The translations under genes were made by a program, and so were the position numbers. A stretch of 64,000 bases of DNA from Dryas octopetala (lineage: Eukaryota; Streptophyta; Magnoliopsida; Rosales; Rosaceae), in contig OY992838.1 of NCBI GenBank assembly GCA_963921425.1, forward strand, positions 6,634,001-6,698,000, given 5' to 3'. Under the pieces are notes generated by a model. It was not told the origin of the DNA. It did not search any database and was given only the letters and a program-made list of their open reading frames with translations. The first letter of the stretch is position 1. Each line of letters opens with the position of its first letter. Positions 1-11,024 of the stretch are shown here, in pieces.

Positions 1-787
1 TATATATCATTATTGATAGAGATAATTAGGCTTAGGTCATTTAGAAAAATAGTTTTTAGATGGAGACCGGGGGTATTTTAAAATTTATAAGAAAATCATT
101 TTAATTCATAAAAATTTATAAAAAAATCATTTTAATTCATAATAAAGTCCTTTTAATTTATAAGAAAGTCATTTTAATTCATAATAAAGTCCTTCCCCAA
201 TTTGAAGGGTATTTCCCCCTATTTTAAGGGTATTTCCCCTCCTAGGATGTAGAGTACCCAAAATCTTGGAGTTAAAACCTAACATAAAGTCGTCAAATAA
301 GAAAAATAAAAGGACTTAATTAAAAACCCTAAATCACTACCGATCTTAGTCTAAGAAAGGCTCACAAAATGAACTGAACTCTAAATTTCCCTTATTGATA
401 TCATCCTTCAATAATTATTTCACAAATTAATAACACATTACATGTATGTATAATACCGTATCTTTTAATTAGATCCAAATTTGGAATCTCTATAATGATT
501 CCAACTATATACATAACCTGGAGTGTTGAATGGCATTGAAAAACTAAGCAAATCACTTCGGCTTCCTACAACCCAACTTCCAATCCTAGCCTTCCTCCTA
601 GCATTAAAAGCATTGGCTGCAAACCCAGATACAACCATATCAGCTAGGAAAATCATTAATTATTATAAGCCTCAACACACATAATAAGAACCAAAGAGTT
701 GAGAGGATAAAATCAAGCCCAACACAAAACAACAAACACAAGGAACTTCAAGTCTTCAACACACATAAACCTGCTCCTATATATCCT
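1..787. other. AT-rich intergenic DNA
   Basis: No gene is supported here. The segment is AT-rich. Between about 85 and 195 it contains three to four imperfect copies of a unit of about 30 bp built on 'attttaattcataa' and 'aaagtcctttt', a degenerate tandem repeat. A 63-codon minus-strand ORF at 465-656 matches no family I know. Confidence 0.6.
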
Positions 788-795
788 CTATTTCT

Positions 796-1968
796 TAGGG
801 TGGGCACAGGATTGGGTGGGGGGGGGGGGGACGGGACTTACCTCATCTCGTTCACATCTCATGATTTGAGTTCGGGATTGGTACGGGACGGGATGGGAGT
901 TTTGGGATTATGGTACCATTTTATCCCGTACCAAACTGGTTCGGTACCATCCCGATCCCAGACTAAAAAATAATAAAAATTTAATTATTCAATTTTTATT
1001 CAACATTCATCTTCAAATAATAACCTGTAAACATAACCTATTTTTATTCAACTATGCAAACGGAACAAGAATTCAAGTAATAACATGTTTTTATTCAAGA
1101 TTGAAAATTCATCTTCAAGACTTCAACAATTCAATTAATTATTCAACAATTCAAAATTCAAATAAACAACAATACAACATAAACTTCAACAATTCAAATA
1201 TTCAAAGTTTCAAAGTTCAAACATAAACTCATAAATCAGTAAATCACAATTAATTAAGCCTCATGGCTTATTTACCAAATCCAAACTAAAAAACATAATT
1301 AAGCCTTATGACTTATTACATCCCAAACTAAAAAAAAAACTGAAAAACATAATTAAGCATATGGCTTATTACATCACAAACACAACAAACATAATTAAGC
1401 CTTATGACTTATTACATCTCAAACTCAGAAATTATAATTAAGCTTTATGGCTTATTACATCTCAAACTCATAAGTAATTGAAATTCAAATTATTTTCTTT
1501 TTGCTTTTGCATTTGAACTCTTCAAACTACAAGTGGCATCAATGGTAGTACTTGCATATTCTACACAAAATAATTCATAGTAATTAGTAACTTAGTCCAT
1601 GAAACTTACAAAAAAAATACAAACTTACAAAACAAACCAAGTAAAGTTTAAGATAATAAACAAAACATTACCTGCTTCAACACTTTCATAAAATCAAGTT
1701 CTTCAAGACAAGGTTCATCTTCTAAATCCAAGTTAAAAAATGAATTGGGCTTAGTGATATTTGGGCCCATTAAATTAAATAAATAAATTTTTAATTAATC
1801 GGTACGGGATGGGACCATCCCGGTATTGAACATTCAGGACCGATCCCATCTCATTTGAGATCGGTACGGTACGGGATTGGAAAAAAAAAAAATGGGATGG
1901 GACTAAACGATACGGAATGGCACGGAACGGTATGGTTGCGGTATTTTTGGTCTTAATGCCCACCCCTA
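796..1968. mobile_element. Non-autonomous hAT-like DNA transposon, 8-bp TSD
   Basis: The left end reads TAGGGTGGGCA and the right end TGCCCACCCCTA, giving an inverted terminal repeat TAGGG(G)TGGGCA. It is flanked by identical 8-bp direct repeats CTATTTCT (788-795 and 1969-1976). An 8-bp duplication and TAGGG-type ends are typical of plant hAT elements. Both subterminal regions carry many copies of a GGTACGGGA(C/T)GGGAT motif in both orientations (about 850-960 and 1800-1935), as expected for transposase binding sites. The interior is AT-rich with repeated 'aattaagcctTATGgcttattac' type words cut into short runs, and has no transposase ORF. Length is about 1.17 kb, so mobility would have depended on an autonomous relative. 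Confidence 0.8.
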
Positions 1969-2010
1969 CTATTTCTTAATTAATTGTTCTCCAGTTCGTA
2001 TCATTAACCC

Positions 2011-2560
2011 CTTTTTTTTTTTGACCAATTGGAAACCATATATTCCAATAAGAAGCCACAAAGGCAGAAAATCAAAACCAAATATACAAAAAGCACCAAA
2101 CTAAAACAAACAACACCAAAATAATGAAACATAGCAACATAATGCAGAAAAACATATACAGAAACTAATTCAATGGTAGTCCATCTGCTAATAGCACACC
2201 AAGCAAGGAGAATGAGGGTTTAGAAACCCAATCCTCAAGATACATTCCCCTTCGAGCCAGCTAAGCTAACTCATGAGCATCCTGATTGGCTTTTCTAGAG
2301 ATCCATGACCATCTAACAGAAATAAAACCTTACTGCAACAGTTTAATGTCATGAACTACATGAGTAATATGCCAAGAAATAGTTAGAGTAGAGTGAGTCA
2401 AAGCCATATTGACAGACTTAGAGTCAGATTCCACCAGCAACTCAGCAAAACCACAATTCTTGGCACAAATAAGTCCCTCCTTAATTGCCAGAGCCTCCAC
2501 CAATTTAGCAGACTCAGCAAAACAAGGCTTAGCAACACCCCCAAAATAATATGCTAGCTG
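2011..2560 (-). mobile_element. 5'-truncated LINE remnant with poly(A) tail
   Basis: A run of T at 2011-2022 reads as a poly(A) tail on the minus strand, directly downstream of an RNase H-like remnant (2165-2550). A minus-strand coding remnant ending in poly(A) fits a 5'-truncated non-LTR retrotransposon. No convincing target-site duplication was found; only 'taaccc' recurs near the two edges. The 5' edge is therefore approximate. Confidence 0.5.
2165..2550 (-). pseudogene. RNase H-like (RVT_3) domain remnant of a LINE
   Basis: Conceptual translation of the minus strand gives an RNase H type 1 fold as found at the C-terminus of plant non-LTR retrotransposons. It contains 'AESAKLVEALAIKEGL' (the helix with the E of the active site), then 'LLVESDSKSVNMAL' (the D-containing strand), then 'SWISRKANQDAHELA' (the conserved N..AH..A motif), ending in a short tail with a stop at 2165. 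Two internal stops lie in the second half, so it is dead. A domesticated RNase H gene is less likely because of these stops and the poly(A) tract. Confidence 0.65.
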
Positions 2561-2924
2561 TATATATGCTAGCTGTAACCCTAGATTCTGTCATGCGCAG
2601 GTGGGAATTTGTTGAACTAATTAATCAATGCATGCGTGTAAAATATCCACGACTCAGTTTATAACTACTTTTGTTAGAATAAAAAGAACAGTATGCTCAT
2701 TTTTTAGGCCAACTTCAAGATTATTTTTGTAAAAAATTCCAAATTTCAAAGTTATTAAGCAATTTGATTATTTTAAGAATCATTTTATATGTTTTTATGG
2801 AAGATAATGTTTGTCTATTTATTTGATCAATCATAATTGGATAAACTAAATGCTTTTTGTTTTTTTTTTGGCATAATCCGAAAAGAGGGAGGAAGGAATT
2901 AGAAGGAAAAACAAATTAATGAAA

Positions 2925-3151
2925 AGAAGTACGTACTCAGTTCAGCCACTAGCTAGCTTGCTGATCATGCCCGCTTTCATGGTCTTGGATCCGGTGGCCC
3001 AGGCATCCCAAAACATGAAAATAACCTAGTCGGTGATCAAGATTCAAGACCAAGCAAGATTCATCATATGGCTCGATCAGCAGGGATAAAATTAAAGCAA
3101 CTAATACAATATATATATATGAACAGAAATCCAGGCCTGATGGCCCAGATT

Positions 3152-3197
<46 letters not shown>

Positions 3198-3250
3198 GAG
3201 AGAGACAGAGAGAGATACTTCGTACGGCGGAGCTCGGTGGTGATTCTGGG
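2925..3250. repeat. Left copy of a decayed local duplication
   Basis: Compared by eye with 9880-10390, this segment shares in the same order: 'gcttgctgat', 'aagattcaagaccaag', 'catcat', then a (GA)n tract, 'tactt' and 'cggcggag'. The copies are heavily diverged by substitutions and indels. The block covers the 3' part of the small ORF at 3101-3571 and its flanking (GA)n tract. Confidence 0.5.
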
Positions 3251-3571
3251 ATCCCGGACTCTCCTAACGCCTAGTCTTCCTTTATCGTTTACAAAAAAGG
3301 TTAATTTTCTATTGCCAACAAAATCCTGTGGCGTAAGAAGCAGCTCAAAATCACCATGACTAACTCTTTTCGCTTTAATGGTTCTACAAACAATACCAGT
3401 CTCACTATGCCTCTGGAACTTGCTTGCTTCGATCGACTGCTGGTCCATAGGTTGCAGCAGGGTTGGCGGAAAAGATTTTCCATGTGGATCATTCTCCTCA
3501 CACTCCCAGAGCCCGACCACCTCATTAGTCTCGTTTTCCAGCACTGTCAAGCGTGCCAGCAAAGCGCCCAT
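3101..3571 (-). CDS. Hypothetical small protein (uncertain)
   Basis: I do not recognise the family. The best start is the ATG at 3569-3571 (protein begins MGALLARLTVLENETNEV); an upstream in-frame codon is not ATG. The first 120 residues look like ordinary coding sequence, with mixed polarity and no signal peptide or membrane segment. They are followed by 'RDPRITTELRRTKY' and then a Leu-Ser run encoded by the CT microsatellite. That run and the tail after it are probably not real protein: the true 3' end may be a splice site before the repeat. The region repeats in decayed form near 10.3 kb. It could be one exon of a longer gene or a fortuitous ORF. Confidence 0.3.
3153..3214. repeat. (GA)n microsatellite
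   Basis: About 30 GA units interrupted by two GACA steps. On the minus strand it is a CT tract that ORF 3101-3571 reads through as a Leu-Ser run. Confidence 0.95.
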
Positions 3572-3599
3572 GGCCGTATACAACTACTTTAGGGTTTTG

Positions 3600-5460
3600 G
3601 GATATATATGTTGATGAATATGCAGACAAGAAATTTAGAGCTAGAGAGGGCAGAAGAGACTAGGAGCTAGTTAGAAAATGTCGGCTCTCTAGCTATTAAT
3701 ATATCTGGAAACGAAGATGAACGTGACCCCCTATCAAAGCTTTTCGATTAATTAATGTCCCTTTTTTTATATTAAAAATTGAAATAAATAATGTTTCTCT
3801 ACTGTTTATCTGCAGACTCTTGCTCTTTCCTCGTAATTCACACGGTCAGAATAATTAAATCAGGCTTTGACTATTTGCCATATTATGTGATTACTTAGTT
3901 TGCTGATCATTCACTATGGTTGGCTGTACTGCTGCCATGTCAGCATAGTTAGTTGCTCGAGTCAGTTAGAACAGCTGCCAAGCTGTTAGGCTAAGTCTCA
4001 TCTCTCTGTATTTTTCTCATTATAAAACGAATCACAAAATAGCAAAGTTCTTCTCTCTACTCGATCAAAAAAAAAAAAAAAAAAAAAATTTCTTGGTTAT
4101 TTTATCTTTACTCAAGTCTCAAGAATCCAAACACATATTGCGAAGCAATTTTAAGTACCTTCTTCAACTCAAAACCAGAAAATTTAGGTTAGGAGAAAAT
4201 GCTTTTCAGATCATGTATATATATGTACGTATATGTATATATATGTACGTATATGTATATATAAAGTTAAAAAGAAAAAATATTAGAATCAAATTCTTAC
4301 GGAGGATTTTCAGATGTGTCTCACTATCATGTATATGCTCTCTAGTCTTATGGAGTATTTTCACTTCTTCTTCTCCTTCTTCCCTATATTATATACCTAC
4401 AAATAATAATAAACTACTTGGGTACGTATATGTATAAAGTAAAATATATATATATCTATACATATTGAATCAAAATACAATTTCACATTCGTGGGAGTGG
4501 TAATAGTATTGCATTTCAGTATGTTAATACAATCCAGTTCATATATATGAAAAATTTAATATGACGGACAATACATTTAATAGTTTGATTTAATATAATT
4601 ATAAAATTAATTAAATTCTTCATTCTATTGTTTTTTGATTAACATTCAGATTATTTTTTACTTTTGATTGAGATCCTTTGACCTCTGATGTCAGCATTTG
4701 CCTTTACGTCATTGTTTTGTTTTAAATATATAAAATTGCTATTTTGCAATTGTCTAATTGACCATGTAAAGAGTTGGACGTGCATTTGGACGTGCATTTT
4801 CATCCATCCTTATTTTAATGGATGCCGTCATATATGAGTTGAATACTTGAATTGTATAATTAGTATTATCGATATTTTTTTTTTTTTTTTTAATAGGAAA
4901 GACTGCCTTGCTGCGTTGATTATTAAATAACAATATAATATCATCTGGAACGATTTTGTTTTCCTTTTGTAGCCTGAAACAATCTAGAACCGGCCCATCC
5001 ATAATTCTGTACAATCTGGTACACAAAAGCATAATTGAATACCATTATTCAATTAGCAAGGTGCCAAGGACAAGGGAGAAATAATATTAACGATCTGGCA
5101 CATTTATTATTAGAAAGGAGTAAAACAAATTGGACATATGATTAAAAAAATTTATCAATATATATGTGCTGATGAGTGTTACGAGTGTCACATCATAATG
5201 AGCAAAATCAAACTAAACGGCCAAGTTTTAGTTGAGAAGACGTCAAAAGCGTTCAGCCAATCAGCCCCCTACACGTACAGTTGATCCTACGGGCATTTTA
5301 AAATATTCCCTCAACAGTCAATTTTTCTAAACCTCTGCATATATATGTCCAAATTTTTTTTTAAAAAAATAAGATTTACATAGGTTGTTTTCTTAGAAAA
5401 TTAGGATTAAATAGCAAATATCAATAGTTTTTTAATAAAGCAGCAAAACACTATTTTTTT
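3600..5460. other. Intergenic, AT-rich, no supported gene
   Basis: No coding region is supported. About 3905-4065 reads like the distal part of an old retrotransposon LTR or a promoter remnant ('gttagttgctcgagtcagt', 'tctctgtatttttctcatt') and ends in a pure A tract at about 4068-4088. Around 4215-4265 there is a short 'atatgtacgtat' repeat. The 114-codon ORF over this stretch has the composition of AT-rich noise. Confidence 0.5.
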
Positions 5461-5464
5461 TTTT

Positions 5465-5785
5465 AGTTTAGGTACTAACCTAGAGTAAAATATTTTGGAT
5501 TAAGTCACAAATCAGTTTGTTATACAGTTGTGATTGTCGAACAGTTACAGTTATAATTGTCGAATAGTCACAGTTGTGACTATTTAAAATTTATAAAAAA
5601 TCCAAATTTTTAAGGGTTTCATATTTTTTATTTAGGTTTGGGGGATGAAGTCCTATAACCCAAAGATTAATATTAAAGTTTAAGCCTTGCAAATATTGAA
5701 AAAACAACAAATCAATAAAAAAGTTATGACTGTTAAACAGTCACAGTTCGATATAACCATATTTTTTAAAGTTGGTACCTAAACT
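5465..5785. mobile_element. Possible MITE with ~15-bp inverted ends
   Basis: The left edge AGTTTAGGTACTAAC (5465-5479) and right edge GTTGGTACCTAAACT (5771-5785) are imperfect inverted repeats about 320 bp apart. The interior contains repeated 'cagttgtgattgtcgaa' and 'cacagttgtgac' words, which are also partly inverted. No target duplication could be fixed, and a similar 'ggtacctaaa' word recurs at about 5832, so the boundaries are tentative. Confidence 0.35.
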
Positions 5786-6073
5786 GAAATGACATAAATG
5801 TTTTAGTAGTTGAAATGAAAAAACATTATAATTTGGTACCTAAAGTCAATGGACCTTTGTTTTTTTTGTTGCACAATGAGAATACTCCTGACGCAAAAAA
5901 GCAAAAGTTGCGCGCAATGGGCAAGGAGCCCGGCGCATTTTTTCACGTGTTTCATTTAAAAGTGGATCTGGTTGAGACTTCATTTTTTATAATGAGTCTT
6001 AAAAAAAGCCTATATATTTTCTATAGTGAGCTTTAAAAAATAAATTATTATAAAGTCCACTTTTGAACTCTTA

Positions 6074-6500
6074 GGGCCCGTTTGGTATACGGAATTGATT
6101 TTCCAATAAATCAATTTCTATGCCTTTTGCAGGGGGAAGGAAATATAAGATTCTCATTCCCCTATTTGGTAATGTTAGGAAAGTAAACCAATAATTTCTT
6201 TTTCATTTTCAATCCCATATTTGGTTTGTGCAGAAATAGAAAATAAAATTGATATAGTTTTCCAATTATATCATTATTTATTAAACAAAAATAATATTTT
6301 TTTTAATTAATTTAATTAAAGGATCACAAAATATTAGGGTTAGTTTTGTCCACAAAATAAGCAATAAATGATTTCCTAAAAGGTGAGAAAACAAAATTCA
6401 AGCTCCAACAAGGGTTTTATTTTCCCCCCAATAAGAGCATCAAATTTCCTTGAGTCAGGAAATGATTTCCATTCCCTGTACTTACCAAACATGAGAATGG
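6074..6500. mobile_element. Degenerate MITE-like fragment
   Basis: It begins with GGGCCCGTTTGGTATACGG, a start shared by many plant hAT-type MITEs, and ends near 'cttaccaaacatgagaat', a decayed complement of 'tttggt'. Inner words 'ggaaatgatttccattcc' and 'attgattttccaat' are partly palindromic. No clean opposite end (accaaacgggccc) or target duplication is present. Confidence 0.3.
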
Positions 6501-6735
6501 AATGGATTTGCCAATTTGATGCCAATTTGCCAATAAGTCTTTCAATGCCAATTTGCCCCTACATGTATCAATTCAGGATATAAACTATGAGTTGCACCAA
6601 TTTGCCCCCTCAACTTTTCTTTCGATGCTAATATGCCACTTTCGTCAACTCGGTTTGCAAATTTCTAATTATAAGAACATTAACAGTCCTAATTGATATG
6701 GAATAAGGTAGCTTGTCACTTAAGAGACATATACA

Positions 6736-7435
6736 TAGGACTAGGGGCGACAAGGGCCAGACCGACCACCAACCGACCATGGTCGGAATTGCCACAAACA
6801 CTATCGGTAGACCGACTATTGGTTTTATCGTCGGCGATGGTTAGGACGCAGTTCGAAATGCCGCCAGACCGAACATGATGTCATTGGGCCATGTTTTAGG
6901 CCAAATTTTGGATTCTTTCAGCCCTTTTCTGTGGGTTTAAATCAATTTGTGGGTGGTGGTCTGAGATTGACAAAGAATCAGAGAGAGAAGAGAGAGGGAG
7001 ATCGAAAAGAGTCATCGAGTCACGACGTGGAGAGGGAGAACTGGAGATAGTCAGATGAGAGAGGGAGAACATACTGGAAAAGAGAGGAGGATGAGATGAG
7101 AGAGACGACGTGGTCACGTGGTGGTGGTGGTCTGCTGATCTATTGGTTTGATAAGAGAGACCTAAGGAGTGATTGAGTGAGGAGGGCTGAGGGTTTGCGA
7201 AGAGAGAAAAGAAAGAAGAGAGACTGAGAAAGATGAAAGAAGAAATGTGATATATATATGTCGGTCGGATCAATTAATCTATGGGTTGGAAAACTCCAGA
7301 CCACTATCATGAACCACGTGGTCGGATCGCTGCAACAACCGCAACCGCCCAGTTCGGAAACGCATCGGAACGATTTTTTCCTGGTCAGTTTTTTTGGTCG
7401 CAATTCGGCTTTTTCGATCTGCTGACCCACCCCTA
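6736..7435. mobile_element. Non-autonomous hAT-like element, ~700 bp, 8-bp TSD
   Basis: The flanks carry a perfect 8-bp duplication CATATACA (6728-6735 and 7436-7443). The right end is CACCCCTA, inverse of TAGGGGTG, matching TAGGGGCG at the left. The left end has an extra 6 bp ('taggac') before the match, as if a small insertion lies at the terminus. Subterminal sequence is rich in CGACC/GGTCG words in both orientations ('gaccgaccaccaaccgacc', 'ggtcggtcgg'). The minus-strand ORFs across 6896-7430 are low-complexity Ser/Leu/Phe and do not resemble a transposase. Confidence 0.7.
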
Positions 7436-7443
7436 CATATACA

Positions 7444-8249
7444 GTATGTGGTTAGGATTGATGGGTTTGAGAATCTACCATATGATGTCTATATAAGCCA
7501 AGGTCCCTACTCTCACAATACCACCAATTCACCCTAAATATAGCCGTATTGAGAGATATAACATAAAGATATTGAAGAGAGTACGAAAAATACTTTGTCT
7601 TGCCCTGTTGTTTATTTTATATGACTTCATCAGGAATACACATACATCTTTGATTTCTATTATTGACTATATATATTGATCATGAATATTGTATCTCTCT
7701 CAATATGTAGATTACATGTTTATATGTGTTTGATCTAACATATGCCTCACAAAGAGTTTCTACACGCATGTCGATCCATAATATTCAAAAGGCACGTAGT
7801 CTTCATTTTTCCAAAAATTAAGCACTCATGCATATTACAAAATTTTCCTTGCACATATAGAGGCACTCACTATATGATTATATAGAGTCAATCATATAGA
7901 GTAATATTAGAAAGAGAATTATATATCTTTATCAGTAAACATATATCAAATATCAAATATACACGTATTATATATTTAAAGGGTGTTAATAAAGGAATCC
8001 AAATCCATTAATAATATTTAGAGACTAAAGTAGTATGTGAATTATTTGTTATACCCCACTTTACATTAATATTTCTGGATTGCCTTTATTCGTTCTCTTT
8101 CTCCACCCATATATCCCATCTGCAGGTGTGATATCCTTCCAGTATTAATATTTCTCGATCCCTTATATCTGGTAAAGTTACACTCCACTGATCGAGGGCC
8201 CGACTGCATAGTCTGCATGTATAATTGTGTGACTTAAGGAAAAGTCTGC

Positions 8250-8286
<37 letters not shown>

Positions 8287-8525
8287 TTGATTAGTACCAT
8301 GCGTGAGATATCCAAAATCAAGCAGCTGATGAGAACTATATATGGGATACAGTTCATCAAAATGTGAATGCATGATTTAGATGATCATGTTTGAATGGAA
8401 GGCAGGGAGGTCATGGAAAACAAAAATGAATATTTATTACTAGCCTCTCGACATGGTAAATGAATAACGTACGCACATGTCGATCAATAGGTTTTTTCTA
8501 TTTTTATTTTTTAATTATAACCTAT
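7444..8525. other. Intergenic, no supported gene
   Basis: AT-rich sequence without a recognisable gene. It holds an A tract followed by an (AT)n microsatellite at about 8249-8288. The 60-95 codon ORFs across it read through that repeat. Confidence 0.6.
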
Positions 8526-9589
8526 TGTTTGTGGGAAAATCCACATCGATCCGAATAGCCAATCACAGCTCGACACGTGGCTGGTCAACACCCACCTCGG
8601 AGTTGACTTTCTATGGTCAAACTTTGACCTCCACATCATCACTGGTCAGCATTTCCTCTGCCAGCTCAGACCGAATTTCCACGCCGGGCCCACCATGTTC
8701 GGTCCGAGCCGAACCGATGATCTTTCAATGGATCGAGTGTCCATCTCACCACGGTCATTCCGGTTCGGCTCGGCTCGGCACAGGGCACGGTCTCTTTTCG
8801 AGTTCTGGCGTCGACCAGTTAGGGTTCGGAAGGACCCCAGTCTACTGGATCGGCTCGGTCTTGAATCCCATGCCCGATCCGATCACACATGGACTTTATG
8901 TCTACGCATAAGAACATGTGCTTGTATCGGCTCGGCTCGGCTCTCCGCCGCCATTCCCGGGAAGATCACGCTGGGACGAACCGCCACACTTAAATGCACC
9001 TGACACATTCTTCTGACAGATAGAATATCAGGCCTGCATTCATGAATGTTGGAGCAGTTTGCCTGAACCTCCCAACCTTGCATTTAATGAAGCATTCACT
9101 GCAACATTAAATGCTGGGGAAGTAAGCAGCTGAGCATGCAACTAGGTCTGGCCAGGTGCGTGGATCTCTGGCAACTATTCATCCACATGCAGGTAACTTA
9201 TTCATTAAGTCTTCCTTTTCCTATATAAGACACCACATATGCACAAAATGAGGCATCTAGCAATCTACCTACATACACGCAAAACACTTGCATTCCCTTC
9301 AAAAAAAAGAGCCTACCCAACTTGCTGAGAATAACCCAGAACATTTGCCTTGTTCTTCCCATTCTCCCAAGTTCTTCCTTTGTTCTTCCTCATCCACCAT
9401 CAAACACCATCACTGACTTCATCATCGGAGCGTGTTTGGCTGGTACCACACCGGTCCATCTCCCTTGACCTTGTTTCTCTTGCAGGAAGATCTCAACCAG
9501 CATCCACTTCATCATCCAGCAAAGCACCTGATCAGCCAGATCAGCTTATCTAAGTTGTTGCATCTACCTTACGAGAATTTGCATCAACA
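8526..9589 (+). mobile_element. Solo LTR of a Tat-type gypsy element, 5-bp TSD
   Basis: The 1064-bp segment starts TGTTTGTGGG and ends GCATCAACA (TGTT...AACA ends). It is flanked by identical 5-bp repeats CCTAT (8521-8525 and 9590-9594). It is homologous over its full length to the inverted LTR at 57378-58438 of the Tat-lineage element. It shares the GC-rich 'ggctcggctcgg' section, a TATA box, and the 3' segment with 'ccaccatcaaacaccatcac'. No internal retrotransposon DNA is attached, so this is a solo LTR left by LTR-LTR recombination. ORFs inside it, at 8477-9083 and 9350-9553, are LTR sequence and not genes. Confidence 0.92.
9223..9230 (+). promoter_or_regulatory. TATA box of the solo LTR
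   Basis: TATATAAG, about 700 bp into the LTR, lies at the position expected for the U3 promoter. The same motif lies at 57733-57740 (inverted) in the LTR of the large element. Transcription would run rightward toward 9.6 kb. Confidence 0.55.
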
Positions 9590-9841
9590 CCTATAAATAA
9601 TATATAAGTGCAACTTATTAGTTAGATTTTAAAATAATAATAATAAGATAATAAATAATGTTAGTTAGAGTTAAATTTTTTCTGGAGAGTAGTTCCTTTT
9701 TTTAAGGAGTATATTATTCATTTTTATCATTTTAATTTAATAAATTGAGTTTTACTTTTTGTTCTTTAACAACTAAAATTGTTTTATTTTAATATTTATA
9801 TATATATAGATCGATAAATAAAAATGCATATATGGCAGAAG

Positions 9842-9846
<5 letters not shown>

Positions 9847-9895
<49 letters not shown>
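9847..9895. repeat. (GA)n microsatellite
   Basis: About 24 perfect GA units, at the left edge of the right copy of the decayed duplication. Confidence 0.95.
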
Positions 9896-9898
<3 letters not shown>

Positions 9899-10390
9899 CC
9901 ACTTGCTTAGTTGCTTGCTGATGGCCGCTTAATTTCAAGCTCTGTGGGCTAACCTCCTAAAACATGCCACTAACCTAGAATGTCAAGATTCAAGACCAAG
10001 AAAATCATCATGAACGTACAATAGGCATGTATATCAACTAAACGCAACATATAATCAGGGTCGGCCTTGGGCATACCCCAATGTCGAGCCCTAAATATTT
10101 AGAGCTCTCTCGAATTTTATAGTACTTATATATATATTATTTTAGGTTCAAATAATTAATTCAAAAACAATTTTAGAGCTCCAATTTCAAAATAAGAATA
10201 ATTCAATTCGATCAAAGAGGTCCACCTATCTGATCCGACGTGAATGTACATGAAGGATCGAGGGTCCCACTTTTATGGCGCTGCATGTAATTAAACAAGT
10301 ACACGTCTGATTTGCCACTGAATGACAAAAAGAGTGAGAGAGAGGTACTTTATGCGGCGGAGGTCACTCCCTGAGGCACAGACAAAAATG
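9880..10390. repeat. Right copy of a decayed local duplication
   Basis: This is a diverged counterpart of 2925-3250, with 'gcttgctgatggccgct', 'aagattcaagaccaagaaaa', 'gagagagaggtacttta' and 'cggcggaggtcac' in the same order. It is longer than the left copy because of inserted sequence at about 10035-10300, which includes 'gggtcggccttgggcata'. No ORF equivalent to 3101-3571 survives here. Confidence 0.5.
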
Positions 10391-11024
10391 TGCACAGCAG
10401 GCTATATATAGATATCTCAATATTCTAGCTTAATTTTTATAATGCTACAACACCAAAATCAACTCACAATTTAATTCATTTCTGGATCATCGGAGCAGGC
10501 TAATTAAATATTAGGTTTTTTTGCCAAATGTTTCTAGATTCTAGAAGCTATAGCATATATAGCTAACTAGCATTCTGCTTAGTTTGGCCGGTGTGATTAA
10601 TTAAACATTATCATTATATATTTAATTAGTACTCTCACTGTCTCACATGCATCACACCACAAAACTCAACTCTCTCCTTCTGATCATCACAGCCCCAAAT
10701 TCCAGCATGTGTTTATTGTGAAACCTGCAAGCTGTAGCATGACATATATCGCTTCTTCCTTAAGACTTAAGTGTAACGTCACATTTAATAATTTTTATTT
10801 TTGTTTATTATTTTAAATTTGAAGTTAATTGAATCTATCTTAATTTTATAACCGTATTTTATAAGTATGTTTTATTGATCGATTAACAAATTTTTCTATT
10901 TAAAAGAGAGAGATTCGAATTTTGGATCTCTTTAATATTATGGAGAGAAATATTAATATCAAATTATAAATTAGTTGGTGACTGACTAACTATTTACATA
11001 CGCAACGGTGACCAGATAAAAATT
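10391..11024. other. Intergenic, no supported gene
   Basis: AT-rich with several 'ttaattaa' and 'atatata' words. I see no coding region or clear element. Confidence 0.6.

Noticed and set aside
4093-4437. 114-codon plus-strand ORF
   Set aside because: Lys/Tyr/Ile-rich translation of AT repeats after an A tract; no family features and no transcript-like context.
6896-7430. Two minus-strand ORFs of 96-125 codons
   Set aside because: Both lie inside the hAT-like element and are Ser/Phe/Leu low complexity from a purine-rich tract; nothing like a transposase.
8477-9553. Several ORFs of 60-144 codons
   Set aside because: They are contained in the solo LTR; homologous ORFs appear in the inverted LTR at 57.4-58.4 kb, only because the DNA is GC-rich and shared.
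10041-10100. Possible transposon start 'cagggtcggccttgggcata'
   Set aside because: Resembles starts of some plant elements but no opposite end or target duplication was found.
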